Shown: positions 22,115 to 33,551 of the stretch, one piece after another
Layout of the letters: every line of letters begins with the position of its first letter
Numbering within the stretch: the stretch's first letter is position 1
Assembly (NCBI GenBank): GCA_019925795.1
Contig: CM034310.1
Coordinates: 20,976,764-21,040,763 of the forward strand
Length of the DNA: 64,000 nucleotides
Source: Dendrobium chrysotoxum
Lineage: Eukaryota; Streptophyta; Magnoliopsida; Asparagales; Orchidaceae
Reading direction: 5' to 3'
Program-made: the position numbers and the translations under genes
The notes under the pieces: model-generated
Databases searched by the model: none
Seen by the model: the letters and a program-made list of their open reading frames with translations, nothing else
Told to the model about the DNA's origin: nothing

Positions 22115-23760
22115 AGGAGGATCTGTAGAAACTACTCGGGGTGCCACTCTCCTAATTACTAGACCACTAGTAATGGGAGAGGGGAAAATAATTTGAAAAT
22201 ATATCAAATAGTGACATCGTTGAAATTTAACTTTCACTAGGGTCCTATTGTGATAAATCTTTTGATTAAAATGATGCCACTAGGATAGTGCAGACTCCAC
22301 AACAGTATCTCCCTCTAAGGAGATCATAGGAATTTAATACCACACCACTGGATCTTGCCACCTAGATTTGCAATTTCTCTTTAAGAAAGAAAGCTTCTAA
22401 TTTCTTAAGTGTACTGAGTTCAAATTTTTAAGATAGTTGAATCATCTTTTTAATGAAATTGACCTCTACTTTAAGTCTTAAGCAGGAGAAAGTTGTAGTT
22501 GACCCCAAATATTTAAATGTCCCTCCCTCCCACTACTTGTGTGGGTTAATTCAATATTTGAGTTAAAATTAATATCAAACTTAAGTTGATCTTTGAAATA
22601 AAATCTTCTCAATCTTCTCGCAATTTTCTATCTTAATAGATGTCTCTTGCGTATTTAAAATATGTTTAATGATTTTCAAAAGTCAAGCCAATATTCTTTT
22701 CAAAAAGACCGGGTCCGCCTTGAGGATTATTCTTCCTTACATAAGAGAAGGAGTTTTCTTCTCTTATACTTGAGATATAATCCCGGCATTAAAATAAAGA
22801 AGGTGCAGCCTTTTCTCAAATCAAATGATTCAAAAGATGCACAAAGTGCGCCAAAAAAATCTAGAATGCATAAAATGCACTAGAAGTTAAAAGATGCGCG
22901 AATGCGCCAAAATTCAAAAGAGAAAATAGTGCAAAATACACTATAAATCAAAAGATGTGTAATATGCACCACCAGAAAAAGAAAGAAAGAGGCCTCCCTT
23001 CCTTTTAATCTTTAAATTCAAAAAGACCCAGTCAATATTAAATTGCTTGCTTTTAAAATCTTGAATCCAGAATTTTCGTCGTGCATCAATAATCTATCAA
23101 GATACAAAAATCTCTTGTGTAAGAGAATTGAAAAGATCAAATTTCTTTACTCAACTTAAACCCCTTTGAACTTAATTTTAATTCAAAATATTCAAGGGAG
23201 ACCCCAGTTTAGTTTTTACAAAACTTAGTCTGGGACAACAAAACCTAAATCCTTTAACCTTTTCAGGTTAGTTGGAGTTACTTTAAATTTTCACTGTGCT
23301 TCTAAATTTGTTCCCGCTTGTCGTTCCGACAAGGTCAAATAGCTAGAGGAAATTTTTTAATAAGAAGAATGAAATCTTCTATTCTTGATAAAAATTTAGT
23401 CCTTGAGGAATGTGTGTGAGTTCTTCCACATAGGCATCTTTCCTTTTGAGGCCTTCTACAAAATTACACTCATACTGGATCCAAGATTAATCCCACTAGA
23501 GGAGTATTTTTTAATGCTGGAAATTATCATTCAAAAATCAAACCACATCCTGTGATGGGTCATAGATCTTTCTGATCTAAGAGCGTCATTTTCTTCGCTG
23601 GGACTTGCTATTTAAGATCTAACTCTAATTGAGCGGAGTGCAACACTCTGATTTGAGGAGCTCGAGGGCTTCAAATAAAAATTAAATTAAGCTCAACAAG
23701 GTTTGAAGGTTCATAAGTCATGTTTGATTTGAGATTCTGATAAATTGTGTCACTTTAGAA
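22115..23760 (+). other. Element B non-coding middle, where pol is missing
   Basis: This is where gag, protease, RT, RNase H and the integrase core should be. I find none of their motifs in any frame. The stretch is AT-rich with fragments of leader-like sequence and a hairpin mini-array at 22,833-22,973. The short ORF at 22,662-22,883 has no recognisable domain. The loss of pol makes B a non-autonomous derivative. Confidence 0.65.
22833..22973 (+). repeat. Mini-array of ~30-bp units with small hairpins
   Basis: Five degenerate units separated by AAA-rich spacers contain short inverted repeats around an A-rich loop: TGCAC AAA GTGCG, TGCAT AAA ATGCA, GCGC GAAT GCGC, TAGTG CAAAATA CACTA, and a decayed GTGT AATAT GCAC. 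The arms differ between units but most still pair. Confidence 0.5.
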
Positions 23761-23765
23761 CTCCC

Positions 23766-23975
23766 CAAGTAGGAGACTTGGTCATAGTCTTTTGGAGACC
23801 ATTTTTAATCCGTCAAAAAATTGATGGAAAACTTGAATTAACATTGACTAGATCATTCATTGCAATGATGATCTTTAAGAAAGTTTTCCTTAACTGATCA
23901 ACCCTAAAGAATGCCACCCAATATTTTCAAAAATTAGGGAGGCTCTTCAAGAAGTACCATGCCAGATCAGTGTCA
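23766..23975 (+). pseudogene. Element B integrase C-terminal fragment
   Basis: The translation QVGDLVIVFWRPFLIRQKIDGKLE and, after decay, GRLFKKYHA matches the integrase end of element A (KVGDLVLVLRRPILAHRKIGGKFK, NGHFLKKYYA; 6,700-6,893). At the DNA level GTAGGAGACTTGGTC is shared. This is the only pol remnant in B, and it sits, as in A, just before the 3' hairpin repeats. It shows that B derives from a full element by internal deletion. Confidence 0.75.
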
Positions 23976-24244
23976 AACTTAAAATTAAATTCAAAACCCT
24001 TTGAATTCAAAATCAAATTCAAAATTAAATGTTCAAAAAACTTTTGAAATTCAAAATCAAATTGAATCAAATTCAAAAATCTCTTCAAATTCAAACTCAA
24101 ATCAAATCAGTTTCAAAATCAAATTCAAAGCACATCACAGATTTAAAACCCTTCAAATTCAAATTCGTCAAATCAAGTTTCAAATTCAAAAATCTTCAAT
24201 CATTTCAAATTCAAAAATCATTTAAATCTTAAATTTAAGAATCC
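23976..24244 (+). repeat. AAATTCAAA-rich low-complexity tract
   Basis: The phrase CAAATTCAAAATC and close variants repeat through 24,000-24,240. The overlapping short ORFs (Asn/Ser/Lys/Gln-rich) are by-products of this composition. It is a simple expansion between the integrase remnant and the hairpin array. Confidence 0.7.
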
Positions 24245-25195
24245 AAACCTGATCCTCTATATAAAGCAAGTTTCCTCTATATTCGATCACCTTGACTCGA
24301 TCCTCTGTGTAGAGTAAGTTTCCTTTACACATGATCATCCAGACTCGATCCTCGATGTGAAGCAATTTTCCTTCATATATGATTATTCCAAACCTGATCC
24401 TCTGTATAGAGCAAGTTTTCTCTATATACGATCACCCTAACTCGATCCTCTATGTAGAGCAAGTTTCCTCTACACATGATCATCTAGACTTGATCCTCTA
24501 TGTGAAGCAAGTTTCCTTCACATATGATCATTCCAGACCTGATCCTTTGTATAGAGCAAGTTTCCTCTATATACGATCACCCTGACCGATCCTCTGGGTA
24601 GAGCAAGTTTCCTCTACACATGATCATCCAGACTTGATCCTCTGTGTAGAGCAAGTTCCCTCTACACATGATCTTCCAATTCCAATTCTCTGTGTGAAGC
24701 AAGTTTCTTTCACATATGAACATTCCAGACTTGATCCTATGTTAGAGCAAGTTTCCTCTACACATAATCATTCCAGACTCAATCTTCTGTATAGAGCAAG
24801 TTTCCTCTATACATGATCACCCAGACTCGATCCTCTATATAGAGCAAGTTTCCTCTATATATGATCATCCAGACTCGATCCTCTGTATAGAGCAAGTTTC
24901 CTTTATATACGATCATCCATACTCGATCCTTAGTATATAGCAAGTTTCCTCTATATATGATCATCCAGACTCGATCCTCTGTATAGAGCAAGTTTCCTCT
25001 ATACAGATCATCCAGACTCGATCATCTGTATAGAGTAAGTTTCCTCTATACATGATCATCCAGACTCGATCCTCTATATATATCAAGTTTCCTCTATATA
25101 TGATCATCCAGACTCGATCCTCTATGTGAAGCAAGTTTTCTTCACATATGATCATTCCAAACCTGATCTTTTATGTAGAACAAGTTTCCTCTCCA
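24245..25195 (+). repeat. Tandem array of ~20 48-bp hairpin units
   Basis: Each unit is GATCCTC, a 9-nt arm, a constant CAAGTTTC loop, the complementary 9-nt arm, then TGATCATCCAGACTC. Perfectly paired arms come in several versions: TGTATAGAG with CTCTATACA (24,788, 24,975, 25,026), TATATAGAG with CTCTATATA (24,835), TATGTGAAG with CTTCACATA (24,498, 25,123), TGTGTAGAG with CTCTACACA (24,644). Other units have one or two mismatches. Period is 48 bp (for example 24,301 to 24,349). It lies in the 3' untranslated part of element B. The short ORFs across it, on both strands, are artefacts of the repeat. Confidence 0.9.
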
Positions 25196-27000
25196 TGAGA
25201 TCATCCACTAGTAATGGAGCATGCCCGTTGTGGCACCATCCTAGTTTCAAGTTTTAATTCTGATCTTCTATATGAAGTAAGTTTCCTTCACATATAATCA
25301 CTCCAGACCCGATCTTTGGTGTAGAGCAAAATTTATCTCCACAAGATCACCTGCTAGTGGTGGAGTACGCCCTTTGTGGAACCACCCTAGTTTCCCTCTA
25401 GTTGAGGTCCTCTATGTGGAGCAAGCTTCCTTCTCACATGACCATCCAATAGTTGTGGAGTATGCCCTTTTTGGCATAACCCTAGCTCCCTCCAATTTTC
25501 TTTTTTTTTTAGGATAGGACTCTTCCTTTCCTTAGGATTAGACATGCTAGTGGTGGCGTACACCCTTCGTGGCACCAATCTTAGCTTCTTCCAGTTTTCT
25601 TCTCCTTCAGGATAGGATTCTTCCTTTCCTTAGGATTAGGCGTGCTAGCGGTGGAGTACGCCCTTCATGGCACCACCCTAGCTCTCTCCCAATTTTCTTT
25701 TCCTTAAGGATAGATGTGAGTCATCATACTTTCTTTTCCTTAGGATTAGATCTTCTAGTGATGGAGCACGCCCTCTGTGGCACCATCCCAGGTTCAAAAT
25801 CCAGATTCGATCCTCTGTGGTTAGGTGTGAGTCCCAGTGCTTCCTTCCACATGATCATCCAGTTTTATTTTTCTTAAGGATAGATGTGAGTCATCATGCT
25901 TTCTTTCCTTAGGATTAGATCTTCTAGTGATGGAGCACGCCCTCCATAGCACCATCCAGGTTCAAATCCAGATTCGATCCTCTGTGGTTAGGTGTGAGTC
26001 CTAGTGCTTCCTTCCCACATGATCATCAGTTTTCTTTTTCTTAAGAATAGATGTGAGTCATCGCTCTTTCTTTCCTTAGGATTAGATCTTCTAGTTATTG
26101 AGCATGCCCTCTGTGGCACCATCCTAGATTCAAAATCTAGATCCGACCTTCTGTAGGAAGCAATGTTTTCTTCCCTCAGGGTCATCTAGTTTTCTTTTCC
26201 TTAATGACAGATGTGAGTCATCATGCTTTCTTTCCTTAGGATTAGATCTTCTAGTGGTGGAGCACGCCCTCTGTGGAACCATCCTAGGTTCAAAATCCAG
26301 ACTCGATTCTGAGTGAAGCAATGTTTCCTTCTTACAGGATCTTTCAGTTTTCTTTTCCTTAAGGATAAATGTGAGTCATCGTGCTTCTTTCTTTAGGATT
26401 AGATCTTTTAGTGATAGATAATGCCCTCTGTGGCACCATCCTAGTTTCAAAATTAAAAACTCTTAGCCTGATCTTCTATGGGAAGATGATTCTTTCCTAC
26501 GAGATCATCCAGTTCTCTTTTCCTTAGAGTAAACTTTTTCTTCCCTTAGATTAAACTCCCCAGTGATGGAGTAAGTCATATATGGCACCGTCCTGGGTTT
26601 AATTTCAAAATCAAACCTTCTTCTTCCTTAAGGTTAGGTTCTTCTTCCTTACCTAGGATTAGACTCCTCAGTAGATGAATAAGTCCCCTGTGGCATCGTC
26701 ATGGATTCAATTTCAAATTCTAAAATCAAGCTTTCTTCTCCTTAGGGCTAGGTATTTTCTTCCTTCCCTTACGATCAGATCTACTAGTGGTAGAGTATGC
26801 CCCCCCCCCCCCCGGGTAGCACTACCCTAGTATCAAAATTCAACTTCGATCCTTTGTAGTTAGGAGTTCTCCTTCCTATACGATCATCTACTCTTCTTCT
26901 CCTTAAGGTTAAGTATTCCCTCACCTTAGGATTAGATCTACTAGACATAGAGTATGCCTCTATGACATTACCCTAGAGTATCAATTAAAACTTAATTCCC
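25196..27000 (+). repeat. Second hairpin repeat array (CTAG-bounded units), ~13 units
   Basis: Units of about 90-170 bp contain a core such as 25,640-25,680 (GCTAGCGGTGGAGTACGCCC, then CACCACCCTAGC). Cores lie at about 25,206, 25,351, 25,449, 25,549, 25,641, 25,752, 25,921, 26,090, 26,249, 26,404, 26,561, 26,780 and 26,939. Spacers carry CCTTAAGGATAGATGTGAGTCATC and CCTTAGGATTAGATC. The same unit is present in element A at 7,040-7,620. The core at 26,780 has its loop expanded by a run of 14 C. No protein-coding region. Confidence 0.85.
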
Positions 27001-27065
27001 CAAGGATAGATTTTGTTTTCCCTTAGGATCAAAACTCCAGACTTGACCATTTTATTCGGTTAACG

Positions 27066-27115
27066 CCAATATGTGCAATAGAACTTTATTCTATTACACA
27101 TATTGGGGGTCCATT
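27066..27115 (+). promoter_or_regulatory. Element B PPT inside the arm of an 18-bp hairpin
   Basis: CCAATATGTGCAATAGAA (27,066-27,083) and TTCTATTACACATATTGG (27,089-27,106) are complementary with a single mismatch, around a 5-nt loop. The second arm runs straight into the purine run GGGGG (27,105-27,109) and then the LTR start TGTTGACC at 27,116. In element A the same place (7,735-7,776) keeps the outer CCAATA/TATTGG but has lost most inner pairs. Confidence 0.75.
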
Positions 27116-30100
27116 TGTTGACCTCATTTTTATATGAGGTCAATAGGACCAATCCAGACCTTAGGATTATTTTAGTCACTAGGATCAATCTTGAGCCTAA
27201 GATTAATTTGATCTTAGATCAATCTAGACTTTAATATCAATCCACATTCAAATCAATTTTAATCCCATATTAATTTTAAACTCAACTCAATTAAACTCCA
27301 AGCTAATCTTGACTCTATGATCCTCCTAGACTCCAGACCCTAGGATCTACTCTAAACCCTAGAATTTTGCCGGACTCTAGATCATATGATCTTCTTAGAC
27401 CCTAGGATCTACTATAGACCCTAGGATTCCTCCAGATCCATCTAGATCTTAGGATCATTTTAGAACCCAGACCTTAGGACTTCCAAACCCTAGGATCTTC
27501 CTAGAATTTAGACTTTAGGATTTACTCTAGATCCTAAGACTCTTCTAGACCCTAGAACCTAGGATTTCATAGACTCTAAAGACTTCCTAGATCCTAGGCC
27601 TTAGGATTTTTCCAGACTTCAGGTCCTAGAATCTACCCATGTCCTAGATCTACCCAGACTTTAGGATTTTCCTAGACTTCAGTCCCTAGGATCTATTATA
27701 GACCCTAGGATTCCTTTAAGCTGATCTAGATCCTAAGATCTACTCTAGACCCTAGGATTTTCCTAGATCAATCTAGATTTTAATTTAATCTAAACTTTAT
27801 TCAAATCCAGATATTCAAACTCAAAATTCAGCTCAAAACTAGAAATTCAATCCAAATCAAAGGCTAAAGGTCTAAGTCCTAAAAGCCTTTTCCAATGAAT
27901 CTTTAAACACTTCAAACCCCAATCAAATAACTTCTTATTCAAAGTCTATCAATTCCACATTGATATGACATGTCTCTAGAGGCAACCCTCCAAATTTGAG
28001 CTCATTCGGAGATCTTTAACCCCTGAGATTTGATTGATTTCCAAAGGCTGTAAAACCTTCAAATATTTATGGCCTATGCCACTCGACCTGCCACCCAATG
28101 AATTTTGACCTTAGAGACTTACCCAAAGCCTCTAATCACATCTAGACCTTTAATCCTAACCTCTTGAACATTAAACTGTATTTAGATGACTAACTTTGAC
28201 CCTAGTTGACCCGGGGTCAAAATGACCAAAATACCCCTTAGGGGTCCAAATGCACATTTCAAACCAAATGACATCCCAATTGCTTGAAACCACTTCCAAT
28301 AATTTTTAAATCTTAAACCAAACATGTTGGACCCAAAACCAGACCCCGGGTCAACCTGGTTGACCAAGTCAACCTAGTTTGACCTAAAGGCCCATTGAGG
28401 GCCCAATCAGGTCATTTCGACCAAATGACCTTTGCAGACTTTGGGACCACTCTCAACAATCTTCAAACATCATTTCAAACTTGTTGAGTCTAAACCTTGG
28501 CCCTGGGTCAACCTGGTTGACCAAGTCAACCTAGGTTGACTAAATCAAAACATTAAGCTTCTATGTATTGAATTAAATCTCAAATGCATCCAAATCAAAC
28601 CTTTCAAAAACTCTCAAACCCCTTTCAAGCTGCTATTCAAATTCATTTAAATTAGCTTGAGACCTATCAATGTGGGTTTGACAAGTCAACTCTTTAAACT
28701 TGGTCAAACCTCCACATTTTAATCATTTTAGTCCCCACTTCAAACTTAAGCTAATCAAGTCCTCCAAATGTATTCAAACCTATTTGAATTCAAATCACCA
28801 TGAGTTTTACTTGGTCAAATTGCCATTCAAGTATTCAATCTCCAACTTCAAAACATCAAATTTCCTTTGGAATTATCTAACCAATTCTTCAAGCCATCTC
28901 ATCTGCCACCTCAGACTTAATGGGCCATTGACTAGTCAAACCAGTCAATGACTGGTCAAATGACCATTAAATGGTTAAATTGCCCATTTTAATCCATCCC
29001 CTTTTAATCCTAAACCCATCCAGCCATTTAAATAGGCTCTAGAACCTTCCCAGGGCTCTCCATAGCCTTTAGATCAAGATCATAGGGCTGTTATCATTCC
29101 CATGTGCTCACATGGAGACAAGACCACCTTTCCATATAGGTGTCTTGGTTTGGTCCTTACCCCTGCCATTCTAACTTTCTATGGCACTTGGCAGCCATCT
29201 AGGAGCCCCTCTAGTTGATCACAGCCTTCCAAACCAGTTGGGATCAATTGAATAGGGTAAAAACCCTCTTTAGAGCTTCATTCCCTATCTAGTATTCTCT
29301 CACCACTCAAGCCCTCCCAGAGCTCAAACTCATTTCATCTGAGCATCCCAGATCTTCCTCGACACTTCTCTAGTATAAATCCACCATTCAAACCTCACCA
29401 GCGGCAAGATCTCTGGTGAGCCAAGACCAAAGTCCATTCAACTCATTTTCCCGTCGATCCATAGCTTATCAGACCGTGGGTTCAAGTTGAAAAAGTTGCG
29501 TGGATAGTCAATAAGCTCAGAGATTCAAAAATAATTCCAATCCATTGGTTAGATCTTCTTAAAACTCAAACCCTAGTCTAAGACACTTAGGAGAAATTAG
29601 TGTTTTATAAAGCTCATTTTAAGCTAAACTTTTACATCCACATTATTTATGTTCATGCATGCAATTTAAGTTTAAAATTTCATTTAATTTAATAGATTGG
29701 TTTGAGAGAACGAGCTTAAAACCCTATTTCTAGGGTTTTATGGTTCGTTCGCATGCTTGTACAAAATATGAACCGTTGATCTTATGATCAACGGTCCAGA
29801 TTTCATCAAACTCCAGCTCTATTCAACCGCGCTGGGCCTCCCACTATTCAGATCTCTGTCCGAAGCCATCTGAGTTGTCCATTCCAAAAGGCGGAAGACC
29901 GGATGGCATCCGCTTTCTGCTGACGCAGGTAAGTAGAAAATGTGTGGACCCCACGCGCTTTCTCAATCAGGGCATTTTCACCGCCACCCACTGATTGGAA
30001 CAACCAATCCTGGCTTGCCACGTAGCATTTTTGCCGTCAGAGACTTTTTAAATATATTTTAATTATTTTAAATGTGTTTTTAAACCTTAAAAACTTCAAA

Positions 30101-33100
30101 AAAAAATTTAAAAATAAATATAAATCAGAAAATTTTATATTTTATATCAAATTGTTTGTTTCCTTAAGTCCCTTATTTTAAAATTAAAATTGAGTTAAAA
30201 TATTTAATATATTTTAATTAATATCAAACATTTTAACATTTAATATTTTAATTAATATTTAACCAAAATAAATCCAAATATTCTTCAAGTTTTTAAAAAA
30301 AATTATCTTTAAATACTCTCTGATCTTAAGAAGATGTATATAAATTATTTTAATTTTTAGAATTATTTTGAATAATTAACTACTTTTAATTATCTTAAAA
30401 TGTAATAAATTTTAAGATTTAAAATATATATATATAGTTAAAATTCTATTTTTTTTAGAAATTTTAATAACTTGGATTAAAATTTTTTAAGTTTTAAATA
30501 CTTTAATTTAAGATTATTTTTAAGACTTTAATTTAGATATATTTTAAATAATTTGAATTATTTGAAGACTTTAATATTTAATTAATATTTGATTAAATAT
30601 TATATCAAATATTTTGAAAATTAAAAATTTATTTTAAAATAAATTTAAAAAAATTCAGTGGATCTCTCAAACTATTTTAATTGATGATATTTTTAATTAT
30701 CTCATTTTAAAAACTTATATTATTATATATAGGTTTTATACATAAGTTTATTTTAAAACCCACTTTAAAATTATATATATTTAAATCCTTGAGCTTTGAG
30801 AGATCTCTCTTGAAATTTTAAGCATAGATTGAGTACATGAATGGAATTTGTGGAGGAATGATTAGTGAATAATGATATTCCAATTATTCACTAATCACTT
30901 TATTAATCATCTCAATTAAATGTTAAGTATTGCATGTTTAGGGTGCACACACTTGCACCTAGTTTTATGGCTCTCATAGATCTAGGAATTGATTATGATT
31001 CTGTGTATGCATGTATATGTTAGTCAAGGGTTAGTGACTTTGATTTGAATCCAATTAACCTAGTAACATCATTAAGGACAATAATTAAGGACTTTGAGCT
31101 AGAAAAATTAGAAAAATTATAATAATTAGGATACACATCCTATTGACTTAAAACTCAAACCATTTTAACTTAGTGATACTCTCAGCCCTAGGAAATTTTC
31201 TTACTGAATTTTAAGATCAATAAAGCCCTTATTCAACTTAATCAATTTAAACCCTTAATTAAGCCCTTAAAACTTTCAGAAAATATAATAAATCAAATTT
31301 AAATTAAAAAATACAAATAATACTTCTAATTGACAAGAATTGAACCCTTAATCAATGAAAAATAAAAGCCCCTTAACTGGACTGCAAAATCAAGTTTAAT
31401 TTAAGTTTAATTGAAATTTAATATTTAATTAAATAAATTAATTAAAAATAATTAAAAATAATTAAAAATTCTGAAAAAATCCCTTAAACATTTGATAATC
31501 TCCCCTTAGACCATTCCTGATCTTTAGAGGTGATTTCAAGAAGTTTGGAGATCATTTGGATTCAAATCATGAAGGCCCCTAATTAAATAAATTAAATAAT
31601 TCAAATAAATTGTCAAAACTTTGAAAAGTCATAACTAACTCAAATAAACTCCAACTTGAGCAAACTCAAAGGCATATAACTGATATTAAGGTCTAATATT
31701 TATCAAAAATATCAAAATTCTAGAAATCAATCAAATTTGAAAAAGTCAACTTTTGGTCAAACATAATTCAAAATCAAGTCAAAATTTCAAACATTCATAA
31801 TAAAATATAGAAAATTTTAATTTCAGTGTACTTACAGTCTAACTCATCATATTAAGGTCTAGTATTTTAATAAAATATTAACTTTCCAAAAATCACTTTT
31901 AATTAAAAATATCAATTTTTATCCCCTTAATTAAATTATTAAAATAATCCAAAAATTTCAAAAATTCAATAAATCTTCAAAAATTTCAGAAAACATCAAC
32001 TTAACTTTAAAACCAGCAACCAATCAAATTTAATTAAAAATTAATCAATCTTCAAACTTTAATTAAACTCAAATCATTTAATTATACCGGGTACCACTAG
32101 GTAACCAGGCCTACGAGACTATTAAGTTAGCCCCAAGGAAGGTGAAATAAACTTCATGGCCTCGGTGTGCAACAAAGGTGGTGGTATTAAACAAATAATT
32201 AAAATCAATTTTAAAATTAATTTCAAATCATTAATATTTAAACTCAAATTAAAATCTCCCTCAAACCTTTCAACCAACTAGATCATTAAACAACTTTAAC
32301 CAATTGCCCTGTTTAGGACATATCAAAGCCACACAGCCTCCTACACACACCTTAGATTGTTTGCTAGGACAACCTACTCTAGGGTTAGGTGAGGCCGGTG
32401 TTTATTTTTCTTCTACTTGCGTGTGCCAAGTTTTTTGTGGTTTTCATTACGTGCTGGTTGTTAGATTTAAGTAATTGATGTGATTGTTTATTTAATTTCT
32501 ACACTCTGTGTTATGATTGATTGTAAGTTAGATCTACCCCTATGTTAGGAATGATTTGTACTAATTCAATCTTATGTAGGTGGCCATGCTCGTACAGAGC
32601 ATTTAAAATTAAAGGGGGCAATTAATAAAGCTTTAAACTGATAATATTTTGTGCATGCGCTTCAGAATATGCTAAGCCCCCTTTAAGTTAAAAGAGAATG
32701 GCCAAGCGTGGTTGTGAATTTAAGCATTTAAATTTTAATATATTAACTGCTTGGGATGTTTATATAATTACTGATTATTAGGATAACCCTGCAGGATTGA
32801 GTTTAAATTTTTCTTTTGAATTTAAATGTAATTTAATTCAATGTTGAGTTGTAAATTGTATTAAGTGACTTGAGAATGGGATATATATCCTACTTAGATT
32901 CTAAAGAGGAGAGGACATCCCTCAAGGGAGAGTCCTCCTCCATTTGGAAGCCTAAGGCAGGATACTTTTAAAGTATCCAAAGAGAAAAGATAACACCCCT
33001 GTCCAGGGGGAGTTTCTTTTCATTTGGATATCCAGACCCAACGATCCAAGGAGTTCCAAGAGGACGAAGGAGTGAAGAACGAGAAGACCCATTCTCAAAG

Positions 33101-33551
33101 TCTCTTGAGTCTTAGGATTGGAATCCGGGTTGTAGTCAGTGGTATCCAGCCACTTTACTTTTCCTGCGGACCCTGGGGTTGTATAATTAAGTGGCACTTG
33201 CCACATGAACTTTTAGTATGAGCATTTATTTAATTAATTTAATTATTTGATTGATTATTTGATGTTGATTGTGGTATTAGGATTGCATGCTTTTAGTAGT
33301 TTTTGGTGATCTTGCATGTCGTGTTTTGATTTAGCCTAGAACCTGATCGGAGGCTCGTGAGGGTACAAATAAAATTATTTTTACTTTAATTAAAATTAAA
33401 ACATTTAAGCTCATATAATAACTCTAACATTTTAAGAAGTAAGCCCTGGATCGCCGTGGGTTTTTCATATGCATTTTTGTTGCACTTTCTTTTCCTTTGC
33501 TAGGCACCTCCCCGCCTGCGGGTTTAGCAGACCACCTGGCCTATGAGGGTG
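27116..33551 (+). mobile_element. Element B 3' LTR, cut by the assembly gap
   Basis: Starts TGTTGACCTCATTTTT after the PPT. From about 27,992 it repeats the 5' LTR (12,940 onward) closely to 33,551, where the N run begins at the point equivalent to 18,560. Small differences include a ~45-bp deletion near 28,768 relative to 13,716-13,760, flanked by short AAAT repeats, and a change at 29,968 where the 5' copy has extra AATCATTGCC palindrome sequence (14,950-15,000). Close similarity of the two LTRs shows that B inserted far more recently than A decayed. The last ~1.24 kb is hidden by or lost in the gap. Confidence 0.85.
27290..27790 (+). repeat. CTAGGATC-type short repeats in the LTR of B
   Basis: The phrase AGACCCTAGGATCTACTCT and variants (CCTAGGATTTTCCTAGA, CTTAGGATC) recur more than fifteen times at irregular 20-40 bp spacing. 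Element A's LTR lacks this block at the equivalent place (7,820-7,900), so it is an expansion in the B lineage. CCTAGG and GATC are self-complementary, so many units can pair with each other. Confidence 0.7.

Noticed and set aside
24245..25195. CRISPR-like look of regular 48-bp repeats
   Set aside because: There are no unique spacers, the units are continuous and self-complementary, and the host is a plant. They are tandem repeats in a retrotransposon.
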